Shown piece after piece: positions 1-10,729 of a DNA stretch of 64,000 nt. The first letter of the stretch is position 1; every line of letters begins with the position of its first letter. Made by a program: the position numbers and the translations under genes. The DNA lies in NCBI GenBank assembly GCA_028583605.1, contig CM053330.1:17695539-17759538 (forward strand). The letters run 5' to 3'. Source of the DNA: Dastarcus helophoroides (Eukaryota; Arthropoda; Insecta; Coleoptera; Bothrideridae). A model generated the notes under the pieces. That model saw only the letters and a list, made by a program, of their open reading frames with translations. It was not told the DNA's origin and made no database searches.

Positions 1-215
1 GGATATGCAAATGATAGTGAAGAGGTAAGATTTAGTAATACCATTGCTTTAAATTTATTTGAATTCATTTTTTCAGAATCGCACCCGAATCTTCTATTAA
101 ATGCATCCTTTGCGAAGCATTACTTGAGACCAGTAGAGATATTGTGAGACATCTTTTAGCTGATTCTCACAAACAGAAAGAAACGGCATTTAGGGCAAAA
201 AGCTCCCTTTACTAA
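1..215 (+). CDS. Terminal exons of a C2H2-type zinc-finger protein gene (5' part outside window)
   Basis: Two exons are read: 1-24, followed by a GTAAGA donor, and 77-212 after a TTTTTTCAG acceptor, with a TAA stop at 213-215. The phase is consistent: AG at 23-24 joins A at 77 to give Arg. The peptide contains C-x2-C-x12-H-x5-H (CILC ... RHLLADSH), a classical C2H2 spacing, followed by a basic tail ending SSLY. The finger is the last folded unit, about 15 residues before the stop. Such fingers bind nucleic acid or protein; nothing more specific can be said from one finger. The 3' flank to about 330 is AT-rich with ATTAAA-like signals near 309, compatible with a polyadenylation region. The gene identity is unknown, and the remaining exons would lie upstream of base 1. 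Confidence 0.6.
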
Positions 216-433
216 TTCCTGCGTTTTTTTTTAATGTTTTGTTTTTTAACCATTTTATTTTACTGTTAAGAAATTAGTTTTTACTTTGTGATACATTTTT
301 AATTAATAATTAAAACTTGATGTTGAAATTATATATTTCAGTTACACTTTTTTTTTACATAAATATGCGGCTAATTGCATTTCATTGTGTATTATTTCAA
401 CCTGCCTGAAACAGAAAATTCTTATGAAATATT

Positions 434-580
434 CAGTGGCGTAATGAGCCTTAGATGGGCTCTGTATCAAAATTTGTTGCGGGGCCCGAATGAAGAGGAA
501 AAATTTTTCACAAAAGGAACAAGAACACTCGCATTGAGTTAAAATAATTATATATTGACTAGCTAATGTCACCCGACCCC
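434..580. repeat. hAT-like transposon end (CAGTGGCG type) beside AT array
   Basis: CAGTGGCGTAATGAGCC at 434 resembles the terminal inverted repeats of many non-autonomous hAT elements, and GGGGCCCG follows about 50 bases later. No matching opposite end was found. The call rests only on this end motif. Confidence 0.3.
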
Positions 581-596
581 ACTAATTACTTTTTTA

Positions 597-2880
597 GCGT
601 GATTTTTTTAATTTCGATTTTTGTAAAAATTTTGCAATTTTAACTTTTCTTTTTTTCCCAAAATTTCGACTTTTTTTAACATTCTTGAGTTATTTACAAA
701 CCCTCCCCTCTAGAATTCGAGTTTGCAAATTTCGATTTTTGTTTCAAATTTGAAATTCATTAAAATTTCGAATTTTTTTAAAATGTTGAGGTTTTTAAAT
801 GGTTGAATTTTTCGCAAAATTTCGATCTTAATTCAAAATTTCGACTTTTTTATCAATATCAAAATACTATTTAACCGTGAAAAAGGTAAAAACTCATTTG
901 AAAATTGTGTTTTTTTTAAATGTTTTTTCAAAATTTCAACTTGATCCAAAATTTTGACATTTTTTAAAATTTTAACCTCCTTCAAAATTTCGACTTCCCT
1001 TAAAATTTTGAGCTTTCTGATAATTTCGACTATTTTTGAAAATTTTGCTTCTCGAAAAATTCATATTTTTTTTTTAAAACTTGACTTTAAAAGGTTTTGA
1101 TAAGATCCAATTTTCATAAAGATTTTTAAAAATTTCGATTTTATTTAAAAATTTAGACTTGTCAAAATTTCGACTTCTCAAAATAGATCTTTTTAAAACT
1201 TGTATATTTCAACTTTTTCAAAATATTTACTCAGAAAATTTTGACTTTTTTTAGGTTACTACTTTTCCGAAGATTTTTATTTGTTTTGAAAATGCTAATT
1301 TTTAAAATTTTAACCTTTCTGGTAATTGTGACATTTCTTCAATATTAACACCGTTAAAAATTTCGGCTTTCTTCAAAAATTGAAAATTTTCCAATTAGGA
1401 CATTTTTTGGAAATTTTAGACTATTTTTTATATTTTAATTTGAAATTAAATTTAATTAATAAATAAATTTCGAATAATTTTGAACATTTCAACGTCTTTT
1501 CAAATTCTCGAAAGTTTCGGCTTGTTTTGAAAAAAATTAAACAGAATTTCTGCATATTGCCAAAACTTTAGACTTTTTTCGAAATTTTAATTTTATTGCA
1601 AATTTGAACCGTGGTTTGACGAACTATTTTTCAAAATTTTAATTTTTTTGAAAGAAAAGGTAATTTTTTAATTTTTTTTCAAAATTTCATAATTTTTGCA
1701 AACTTTGGATTTTTTTTGGAAAATTTAGATTATTTTTGAATTTTTTAAATATCGTGTAAATTTGGATTTTTCACAAAGATTGAAAATTTTCAATTTTTTC
1801 AATTTCAAAAATAATTTTGGCAAAATTTCGATTTTTTGAAAAAATTTTGTCTTTTTTGAAATTTTGACTTTTTAAATTTAAAAATTGCAAAATTTTTAGA
1901 AAAAATTTTTCAGTTTTGACTAAATTTAGACTTTCTAAAAATGTCGATATTTTTTTTCACAATTTTGACTTTTTTTTTGAAAACTTCCAACTTTTTCAAA
2001 ATTTTTGATTTTTCAAGATTCCAACATTTTTTTATAAATTTTGGCCCTAAGATTTCGACTTCGAATTTTTCTGGAAAATTTGCAGTTTCTGGCCAATTTT
2101 TGATATTTTTTAAAATGTCGACATTTTTTATCAAAATTTCGACTTTTTTTTTAAATTTCAGCATTTCTTCAAAATTTTAATTTTTTATGAAAATTTTCAT
2201 TAAAAATGTTTTTCTTTTTTAAAAAATGTTTCAGTTTTTTGAAATTTAAACTATTCAAAAATTTCGGCTTTTTTGCAAACTTTGATTTTTTTTGTTTTTT
2301 TGGTCTTTCTTCAGTATATTTAGAATTTTCAAAAATTTTGAAAATTTGACCGAATATATCTTTTTTTTTAAACCTTGACCTTTTATTTTAAATTTGGACT
2401 ATTTTTGAACTTTCGACTATTTTTCAAAATTTCGCCTTTTTAAAAAATTTCGCATTGTTTTTAAAAATTTAGGTAATTTTTTTGAATTCTCGAATTTTTT
2501 GAAATTGTCGACATTTCCAGGATGTTTACATTTTTTTTCAAAAGTTTGACCCATTTTTGAAAACCTACTTTTTTTGAAAATTTCAACTGTCTACAAATAT
2601 TTTAAAAATTTCGTCTTTTCCAATAATTTGGGCCTCAAAATTTTTGATTTAAAATTTAAACTTCTTGAAAATGTCAGTATTTCAAATTTAGTCTTCTGAA
2701 AATTTGGAATTTTTTGAAATTTCTGCCTTAGCTTTAAATTTTTTGAAAATTTCGTTTTTCCCGAAATTTCAACATTCTCCAAAGTTTCAAATTTTTAGCA
2801 GATTTCGACCATATTTTAAAATGTCGACATTTTTTGACCTTTTTTTAAACTTTCCAGTTCCATAGAAGTCTTTAAATAAT
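597..2880 (+). repeat. Degenerate T-rich array built on TTTCGACTTTTTT-like units
   Basis: About 2.3 kb of quasi-periodic sequence in which short words such as AAAATTTCGAC and TTTTTTGAAAA alternate at roughly 17-25 base spacing without exact tandem copies. The + strand is T-rich. All open frames inside are Phe/Lys/Asn-rich, occur on both strands and have no domain, so no gene is called here. The same word family recurs in many other blocks of the window, in either orientation. Confidence 0.75.
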
Positions 2881-3369
2881 TTTTGATCAGTTTTTATTTC
2901 CAAAAACTTCTTTCAGCTGTTGCAATTGAAACCCGGCACCGGACGTAGGACGTTCTGTGTTTCCAACTTTTAGACGCCCGCTTATCCCAGGGAAAAAGAT
3001 TTCTTTTTTAACATAATTTTTGACGTGAAAACTTTTTTGGCACCTTGGGCACTTTTTACGATATATGATTTTTTTCTCTGAGAGTTTAAATGAGATTGTT
3101 GATAACGCTACGAATTTTTGCTTACACACGTTCGGAGCCTCTAGAGTCCGGGGCCCTGGAAATAGTGTTCACTTTTTATGGAATCACTTATGTCTCAGTT
3201 ATCTAAAACTGAAACAATTTGATATTTGGGTACAAAGTAACTATTTCTGAAATGATTATAATGACAACTACAAATTAATGTGATGAAAGCTACCCTGTTC
3301 TAAAATGAAAAAGTGGTAAAATCTGGTGGGAAATTATACACTTTCAATATGTTCGTCAGGATATCTTTT
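2881..3369. other. Unassigned mixed-composition segment
   Basis: The AT array ends near 2880 and composition becomes more balanced (for example GCACCGGACGTAGGACG at 2937 onwards). No gene, splice pair, inverted repeat or recognisable transposon motif was seen. Confidence 0.3.
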
Positions 3370-3371
3370 GC

Positions 3372-3765
3372 AGCATTTTTTTTAAGTTCAATCCACTCTC
3401 CAAGGGCCAATACCATTATGCCTTCAGACACCGCGAGTGGGATGCGGAAACAACGATAGATGGCGATGACCTGCCTTCTTAAACAAGGATAGGTTGTAAT
3501 TTTTGGGAAAAATTTCGTTTGGTAACGAATTTCATAGCTTGGAAGTTCTATAGACTCACTGTGTCAAGCTGGACTGCACAGGAATTAACTGTCTGCGACT
3601 GTCTTGTATGCCTTATAAATCTTACCCTTGGAGGGATAATTCTATTAGTTCCTGCGAGCATCTCCCATGAAAGTACTTGCAGAAAAGATATGTTACAAAC
3701 CATCCGCCTGTGGTTTAGTGTTTCGAGAGAATCGGTCAAACTCTCGTCATCAATCAAATTAATTT
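3372..3765 (-). mobile_element. 3' fragment of a jockey-like non-LTR retrotransposon
   Basis: The segment starts with a T run (reverse complement of a poly-A tail) and matches, with divergence, the 3' ends of the copies at 25654-27372, 49519-52024 and 60963-61090: the ATCCTTGTTT / GGCGGT 3'-UTR words are shared. A minus-strand frame at 3548-3757 reads MIDDESLTDSLETLNHRRM, equivalent to the C-terminal segment downstream of the reverse transcriptase in the larger copies. It is 5'-truncated and non-functional. Confidence 0.75.
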
Positions 3766-3865
3766 AAAATCCATAGAAAAGCAACTTATTCCCAACATTT
3801 CTAGCCAACAAAAATTTTATGATGATGTAATTGTGTGGTTACAGGGTAAAAGTGCTTAAGTCATA

Positions 3866-3895
3866 CAGCCCTGTCGCATATGAATTGAACCACAA
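3866..3895. repeat. Isolated Tc1-like terminal repeat
   Basis: CAGCCCTGTCGCATATGAAT, preceded by TA and continuing into TGAACCAC, is the inverted match of the right end of the Tc1-like element at 8370-8394 (GGTTCAATTTTCTGCGACAG). No transposase lies next to it, so it is read as a solo end or the remnant of a second copy. Confidence 0.5.
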
Positions 3896-5149
3896 AGAAA
3901 ATTTTTTTAAATGTGTTGTGGTGAGTCGAGTTCTACGAAACTGTTCTACTTCCTCGTTTGCTTTATTTAATTGAATTTTATTCAATATTTTCTTGGAAAT
4001 ATTAAATCTACAAATACTGTATTATAAAAATTCTTTGTAACATAACCTTTGCGTGAGAAACAGACTTCTTAATAGTTCACAAATTAGATAAGGGTTATTT
4101 GTTAGACCTGGTTTGTTTCAATAAACTGATTTAAGCACACATAAATACGGATATGTGAGTAAAGAAGATGTTAGTTTTGAAGGACCGCTGAAAGTCCGAT
4201 ATCGTAAATTAGGGCACTAAAAGAGCTGTTAAGTGTCAATAACGGAGACCGTAGCAAATCTCTCGGCAAGACCATGTGGTGGTAGACTGGAGGAATCTGA
4301 CCTTCAAAAAACGCCCTTATAAACACGTACAATTGTAAGTTATTTAAATTTCAATTATCGAAGTAAAACTTGTAAGATAAGGGGATGGCATCATTCGAAA
4401 GGGGTTTGCAGTTTGATTTGCATTTTAAGAATCCTTCAAAATTAATTTAAGGGTTAATTTGGATTAGAAATATTTAAATTAGTAGAAATTCTGCATCCTC
4501 ATGCCCTCTAGCGAGATGCAGAGGATATCTTTCGGTCCCCAGAAATTTAGGGTAGGGGGCGTGAAGATAAAACACCAAAGACCAACTTTAAGGTAGTCAA
4601 ATACTGAACTTCGATGAAACTAGTTTAAAAAAAATTATGGTCAACCCCCGGACTTGTGAAAACGAGTACGAAATGCGGGAGTTCTAAAAAATGCTCTGGT
4701 TTGTGCTAATTAACGTAAATGAACACAAAAAAACAATTTTTGTTCAACGTGAAGTTCTTGTGCCATTTGTGTGATGTTTGCTACGGAATAAATAGGCAAG
4801 TAAATTTTAAATTGTCTGATGATTTTATTTGATGGTTTTTCGCTCTTATATGATTTAATTAACTTTTCCTAAAATTTGAGAAAATACTTGTTCCTAACTT
4901 TAAGTAATACGGGGTTGAGGGGCGTACAAAAAAAAAGAGAGAAAGGAATTAAAAAAGATTCCACAACAAACCGAATGAATGACAAAGTCGTTGTTAGAAA
5001 ATTACTATAGGGCCAAGAATCCTACCGCTGACTGGTGCAACTACCAGACGCAGTTTAAAAAAAAAGGGGAAAAAAACAAACACAAAGAGAATAGAAAGAA
5101 AAAAGACGGAAACAAATAAAGCAAATTTGCTTCGAAAGTCTTCTATTTT
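3896..5149. other. Intergenic sequence, nothing recognised
   Basis: No open frame with a domain, no exon with convincing splice sites and no clear repeat was seen. The segment from about 4920 to 5130 is purine-rich on the + strand (runs of AAAAAAGAGAGAAAGG type). Confidence 0.3.
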
Positions 5150-5600
5150 CTTAAGGTCGTTCTTCGGTGTTCTGCTGTCGGAAGCTGAGTTTCCAGGGGT
5201 TTAAAAATCGATAACACCCATCACCGCAGGCTCGGTAATGACAGCAAGCATATATATTAGGATTTGCTGATGATGTACTGTAAGTTGTCGAAACGTGAAA
5301 AAAACAAGGAAAACCGGAACCGGTGTTGTAAGAAGGTTGTCTGAAGAACTTTCCAGACATAGACAAAGTCCCAACACATGTGAACCCCTGGATGTGCTCC
5401 GCGGGAACGTACGCCTTAACACCCTAAAAGGAGTAGTAACCTCTTCTGGTTCTTGTTCTGGTGTACTCGCCCGGTCTGCCTTATCCGTGGGTCCCCTCAT
5501 CGGTTACACGTCCAAAAAAAGGACCCCCTATATAGGCCACGGAGAATTACAACATCGCGCGTCGCGATCGGGAAGCTTTTGCAAAATTACTAATCTATAG
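5150..5600. repeat. GC-richer segment with a hammerhead-like CTGATGA...GAAAC motif; possible retroelement terminal region
   Basis: This block is clearly less AT-rich than its surroundings. CTGATGA (5267-5273) is followed 16 bases later by GAAAC (5290-5294), the spacing of the hammerhead-like hairpins elsewhere in the window, although the intervening stem is weak here. A plus-strand open frame of 101 codons (5295-5600) and a 99-codon minus frame overlap; neither shows a known domain and neither is called as a gene. A Penelope-like or other retroelement end is plausible but unproven. Confidence 0.3.
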
Positions 5601-6954
5601 TCGCATGTCTAGATTTACTGTCAACATAAATTTACTAACGTAGGTAAACGAGCAGTATCAGCATCAGCTCTCGTTAGGGAAATGTTTTGATAAAAGAAAT
5701 GAGAACTTTTTGCCAATTTCTAACTTTAATTTAAATGTTTTTTTGCTAAGTCCAGCTTAGCCACTTTCTGAGCTAGAAAACGCCCCTTCTATTAGACTAG
5801 TAGCCGTAGAAGTAGATGTAGTGTTGGAAGGGAAATTCTGCTCAGAAGGTTTCTACAAAATTTGAACAATCTTTCTAGTTTATTTTATGACACTGGTTTG
5901 AGTTCGAGTTATTGAGTTTGGTATGAGAAAAACAGAAAAACAAACAAAGGAACAAATTAATAAAGGAAACAAAGAAAGAGTGAGAGAACGAGAACTGTAA
6001 GATTGAATCAACATTTATAAATTTGATTTATTACGATAAATCACAACTTCACTTCCAAGCTTGAGCTCCATTTTCTCCTAACATTATCCCTTAGATATTG
6101 TTAGCTCAAAGCTTTAACACAAAACTGTATGCTATGTGACGATTGCTTGAATATAGAAGCGACAAAAACACACAAGAATTGGGAAATGAAAACAGACACC
6201 TGAAAATAGTTTGAGAACCTCTGTGTACAAACTAACCAGCGAACACTCACCGATAATCAGGTACAAAGCTGCATTTGGTTTGAAAACCTTTGAGTACAAA
6301 CTAAATGCCTCAGCTGGGAAAAACATTGCGATTATTAGGGTTAAGATAAACTTTGGGAAATTAATAACCGAAGCACCATATACGAGCGAAAAAGTTAAGC
6401 ACAGAATGCCAGATTATTTGTGCTTAATGAATTCTCTTAATTTTCTAAAGAAATATTTCTCTCAGATTTGTGTCTAGCAAATTTAAACAAGTTGAAACAA
6501 ACAGGTTCACTTTTATTTTGTTGTATTATGTTTAAGAACACTTGAAAATCACAATCTTGAAATTTGGTTGATTTATTTTTTGTCTATTGTAATAAAATGT
6601 TCAGGTCAATTGTTGTTTGAATTTGATAACACTTCCCTGTTGACTGTACGAGCTGGGGTTACAATTTATTAGAATTAAATAAATTTAAACACAACGTAGA
6701 CAAATTGGGTCCGAAAATCAAAGGTAAATTATTCTTCGAAAATTTTTAAAGATGACCAAAATTCGACAATTTTGAAAAACTATATACAATCACTCACTGG
6801 TCGCTCATTACAGTATATTTAAAAGAAAGTTAACTAACACTAAAACAAAAAAAATAATAGTAGTAATACTTCACTGTTTTATATATTATAAATATAATAC
6901 ACCTATTTTATAACTGTATTAAATTCTAAACAAATAACATAAAAACACATATTA
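5601..6954. other. Intergenic sequence with one short direct repeat
   Basis: No gene seen. A 26-base direct repeat (GTTTGAGAACCTCTGTGTAC and continuation at 6208-6233; diverged copy at 6278-6303) lies 70 bases apart. The stretch at 5920-6000 is purine-rich. Confidence 0.3.
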
Positions 6955-8394
6955 TGATCTTGTCTCATATTAATTGAAACATGATTATTTGGAATTTTTT
7001 GCCCCTGTGTACAGTCTCCCTTTTGCTTTTAATCTGCTAATATATACGTTTAGGCAGTGTCTGCACCAGTAGTTTGCAAAATTCAGATTTAAATTGTTGC
7101 CAGATTTTATTCAACTTATCAATTTTGAACGTACGGGACTTGTTTTTAATTTTTTTTTTTTCAGTTCATGCCACAATGTTCCTATTGGCGACAGGTCTCG
7201 ACTATTAGCCGGCAATTCTAATAATGGTATATTTTGTGTATTAAAAAAAATGTAACTATCTTTGGTGTGTGAATAAGCACCATCTTGTTGGAAAATATAT
7301 TTTCGGTTTCCATTTACTAGCATCGGAATGGATAACTCATTTTGTAGAATTTCTATATATGTATTTACCAGCATTAATAGTTTTATCCTATCACAAAAAG
7401 TCGTCCCACCCTTACGAGAGAACATAGAATCCCACGCCATGACTGCAGCAGAAAATGTACCCTTATGCTTTAATGTATCTGGATGATGCTCCTTTTTTTT
7501 ATTCCTAAAACCCGATTTCTCCCATACATATCACAAATTTCAATTCATCACTCCAATTTATTTTATCTCAGTCATTGGCAGACCATGTGAAGTGCTCCTT
7601 AGCCCATTTTAACTTAGTCTTCTTTTGCTTTGTTGAAAGAACTGGCTTTTCTTTTGCCTAAATATTTTTATTTGACGAAATTTTATATTTGAACATTTAT
7701 AGGTATGTTTTACGTACCTTATAAAATCCGTATTCATGTCTTTTTATATTTAGCAAACATGTATGCTTGGATACGGATTTTTCGATGGTTTCTCTCCATT
7801 GAACAGCCAATTGTTTAGATGACATCCTTCTGTCTTTTATAATTAATTTGTCGAATGCACGTTGATCCTAAAGAGTGATATTCGACCTTTTACCACTTTT
7901 TTTATAGGTCATTACATGTCCAACAGTTTTATAACGGTAAAGTATATTGCGCATTGTACACCCAGGTATTCCTAATAATTTTGAAATATTCCAACCTGAG
8001 TTACCATTATTTTTGGCAGTTATAATGGCGTTACGAAGGTTTACATAAATAAGTTTTCCACGCACCATAGTAAATAAATGTATAACTTTATCTAAGGTCT
8101 ATTTTATTTTAATGTAACAACTAAACCAACATTGAGTTTGAAACTTATTTTCAGGCAAGCTTGTTTTGTTTCAATTTCTAATAAGGTGGTGGAATACATT
8201 TGCGACAAGTACAACTGTAGCTTTTATTTTTCAAGCGAAAATTAATATCAAAATTCAACAGCATAATAATGGCAATACGATATATTTATAGCAAAATGTC
8301 CTACTTTATGCAAAGCGTTGAAATTGATGAACATATTTTATATTCATAGAAACAGAAAATTAGTTAGGGTGGTTCAATTTTCTGCGACAGGGCG
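6955..8394 (-). mobile_element. Degenerate Tc1-like transposon with broken transposase
   Basis: The minus strand encodes two pieces of a Tc1-family transposase, the enzyme that cuts and pastes the element. At 8068-7868 there is an N-terminal helix-turn-helix part (GNSGWNISKLLGIPGCTMRN). At 7440-7111 there is the C-terminal DDE part with QQDGAYSHT, NIPLLELPANSRDLSPIG and LWHELKK. The frames between are interrupted by stops and shifts, so it is inactive. The right terminal repeat is at 8370-8394 (GGTTCAATTTTCTGCGACAG). A weaker inverted match at about 6958-6985 (CTTGTCTCATATTAATTGAA) would make the element about 1.44 kb, normal for Tc1. The alternative left end at 3866 would give an improbable 4.5 kb. 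Confidence 0.75.
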
Positions 8395-9182
8395 CCTAAT
8401 TTATATATTTGAGATATTGCCAAAACAAAACTTACTCGTACTTTAATAAATAATAAAAACTTAAGAATGCATGTATGCATACGAGTAAAATTTTCTTTAT
8501 TTTATAGACCGAGCACTTGAAATGTTTCGTCCCCTCCGGAATCTTGAAGTGTAACATGCAATAGCGGCATAAATCCATTTTCCCAAAAACTTGACTAAAA
8601 CAATTTTATCCTGAAACCGCAGAATTGATAAATAAAAAAGTTAACGAATTCCTCTTAATTTTTAGTTTAGTCAAAAAATAAAATTGAGCTGTGGTGCATT
8701 TGTTGTTTCTTTCCTGATCAGCTTTTATAAAAAGCACGCCATGCCGCTGTTTCATCAAGTCCAGAACCTTCGACAAAGATACTAATTCTTAAGAGGTATT
8801 TTCTGACGACCATTATTTACCATCGGCCACGATTACATTGTTTTGAAACGTTTGTAATGGTAATAATGACAATTCTATGTGAGGAAAGGCAGCAACGAGT
8901 TGATGAATTCTAACATATATGCTTCTCAGATAAATGTTTTTTCAGTTATAGTTGTCATTACTGGTCTGATCCTAATCCAAGGATATTTTATGCAAGTCAT
9001 GCAGCATCTGGAAAAAATTACATATATGGACTTAAATTTTTGGTGACCGTATTGTTGGTCCTTTTTTTTGCCAAGAAATCTCACCCAGTGAGATGTACCT
9101 GGAGAACTTGAAGAATAACATCGCTCCAGCGTTGCCAATATTATCTACAATAATGAAATTATTCCAAAGACCAGTTGATATT
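8395..9182. other. Unassigned segment
   Basis: No domain-bearing frame was recognised. The last 200 bases probably contain diverged upstream sequence of the DDE transposase relic that begins near 9183. Confidence 0.25.
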
Positions 9183-9330
9183 CAATAGGATAGAACTCTC
9201 CCACGCTATGATGTACTGCATGTTCCACAGTATCTTGGTGCTAGGTTTCCGGATCGGTGGATTGAAAGAAAACGCATCATTGAATGGCCTACACGATCGC
9301 CGGATTTGTCTCCTTTTTCTTGTGGAGTCA
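9183..9330 (+). pseudogene. Relic of a DDE transposase (DUF4817-type family)
   Basis: One plus-strand frame reads a stop-interrupted remnant with PRYDVLHVPQYLGARFPDRW and then IIEWPTRSPDLSPFSCG. This is the diagnostic C-terminal pattern of the insect Tc1/mariner-superfamily transposases usually written QDG...FPxRWIGRxGPxxWPPRSPDLTPLDFFLWG. The second catalytic Asp region is preceded by a stop (Q-stop-D), and the protein breaks off after the RSPDLSP motif. The related elements at 35700-36677 and 53796-55545 are better preserved. Confidence 0.7.
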
Positions 9331-9628
9331 GTCCAAAATTACTTTTATTTCACCTACTTTCCTTCAAAATCTACGCTAACGCATGTTCAACAAATGCCAA
9401 GGAGCTGCTCTAGAAATATTACCAAATATACGTAAATGGTTTTTACAAAACTTATTTTTATACTATTTGGACGTCATCAATTTGAAACACTTAATTACAT
9501 TGCATGTCGTAACTTACAAATAAATTTGAAAAGAGTTTTATTTTTGACTTTGAAGTTATAAGTTCGTAGGTCACAAATTGTTGTATATATAAATATTGAC
9601 ACTTTTAGACAAACACAAACACCTAAGC
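9331..9628. other. Intergenic sequence, nothing recognised
   Basis: Short AT-rich interval between the transposase relic and the tRNA-like repeat; no feature seen. Confidence 0.3.
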
Positions 9629-9700
9629 TGGATGTGGAAATCGAGCCCACGACCCTGGTGGCAAGAAGTCGGCGCTCAACGGACTAAGCCATCGGGCCGG
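9629..9700 (-). repeat. tRNA-derived SINE or tRNA pseudogene
   Basis: On the minus strand the segment reads GGCCCGATGGCTTAGTCCGT near its 5' end and GTCGTGGGCTCGATTTCC near its 3' end. TGGCTTAGTCCG fits the RNA polymerase III A box and GGCTCGATTTCC fits the B box, about 35 bases apart as in tRNA genes. A clean seven-base acceptor pairing is not visible, so a tRNA-derived SINE head or pseudogene is more likely than an active tRNA. Confidence 0.6.
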
Positions 9701-10729
9701 TCATTGAAAATAATTAGTTCTTTAGTTTTTGTGTCTCCGAGACTAATTATCAAATTAAAATAAAATACGGTTGTATGGATGTTTAGTATATCTTTCAAAC
9801 GAAATGTTATTTAACCCCCTTCTTTCCTATTAAGATTTTTGAATGTGACCGCTTAGAAGAACAATTTTTAGAGGCGACAAAAAGTTGCCACGTCGGGTAC
9901 TGTTGGGAATAATGGCTATGTTTTTTTTTCTTGATTGCACTAATTTAAGTTGAGGTTTTCTCTAAGATCTTTGTTTAATGGGGTTCTTTTCTAAAGACCT
10001 AAACCTAAATGTCGTAAATGGTAAATATTAAATTAAATAAATACTCAACAACCTTTCAAGCGGAACTATTGGAAATTATATTCAGTCGAATCTGAATAAA
10101 TAAGAGTTCAAGGGAGTGGTTTTTTTTGGCTTATAGAGGTTTTTCCACTTATGTAAGCTAGTTTCTAACTTGTAGCTTGTGCTTATAGAAAAAAGCAGAT
10201 TCTCTCAGAAAGGTATAAGGAAACATTATTATTATTTAGTTGGGGTCTATTTAACGGTTTTTTCGGGATTTTCTCGATTATTTGCTTCAGATTCGTGTTC
10301 AGCGGAAAAAAATACCCTAGAAAATGATGGTCCGACCCCCAGCACATGCCACTTTTTTTTGTGGACCTGTACAATTTCAGTTTTAACTCATGTCTTTCCA
10401 GTTTTCCACAATATCATTTATGCTACAATAAATTAATAAATAATAATAGAAAACATTGTCACGCAGATCAAGCATCATTGAGAAAGTGGTAATAACTAAT
10501 AACTCAGAGTCAAACGATTTAATGAATCATTACTTTAGAAACACAATGAATTCTAATGAGACAAACTTCTTAAATTCAAATTAAGGAATACCAAACATTA
10601 TTGTGAGTGTGTATATTATACATAAATACATTCCAATGGTGCCCGATACCGTTATATGTATACGCGTAACATTAAGATGTTAAAATTGAATCCAGTTTCT
10701 ATGTTTACTTTCTCATATTAAAGCAGAAG
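9701..10729. other. Upstream region of the TTLL gene
   Basis: About 1 kb of AT-rich DNA without a recognised gene. It should contain the TTLL promoter and 5' UTR, but no convincing TATA or initiator could be chosen. A short upstream open frame (ATG at 10701, stop at 10719) precedes the main start codon. Confidence 0.3.

Noticed and set aside
1910..2782. Several 60-84 codon open frames within T-rich arrays, on both strands
   Set aside because: Composition is almost entirely Phe, Lys, Asn, Ile, Leu; frames occur on both strands of the same DNA and have no splice, domain or start support. The same applies to frames in the arrays at 18.8-19.6, 24.0-24.2, 31.0-31.7, 44.4-45.8 and 59.5-61.7 kb.
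5201..5600. Overlapping 99- and 101-codon frames on opposite strands
   Set aside because: No domain, no splice context and mutual overlap; the GC-richer composition alone produces long frames here.
3866..8394. A single 4.5-kb Tc1 element spanning both matching ends
   Set aside because: A weaker left end near 6958 gives a normal 1.4-kb element; the match at 3866 is better explained as a separate remnant.
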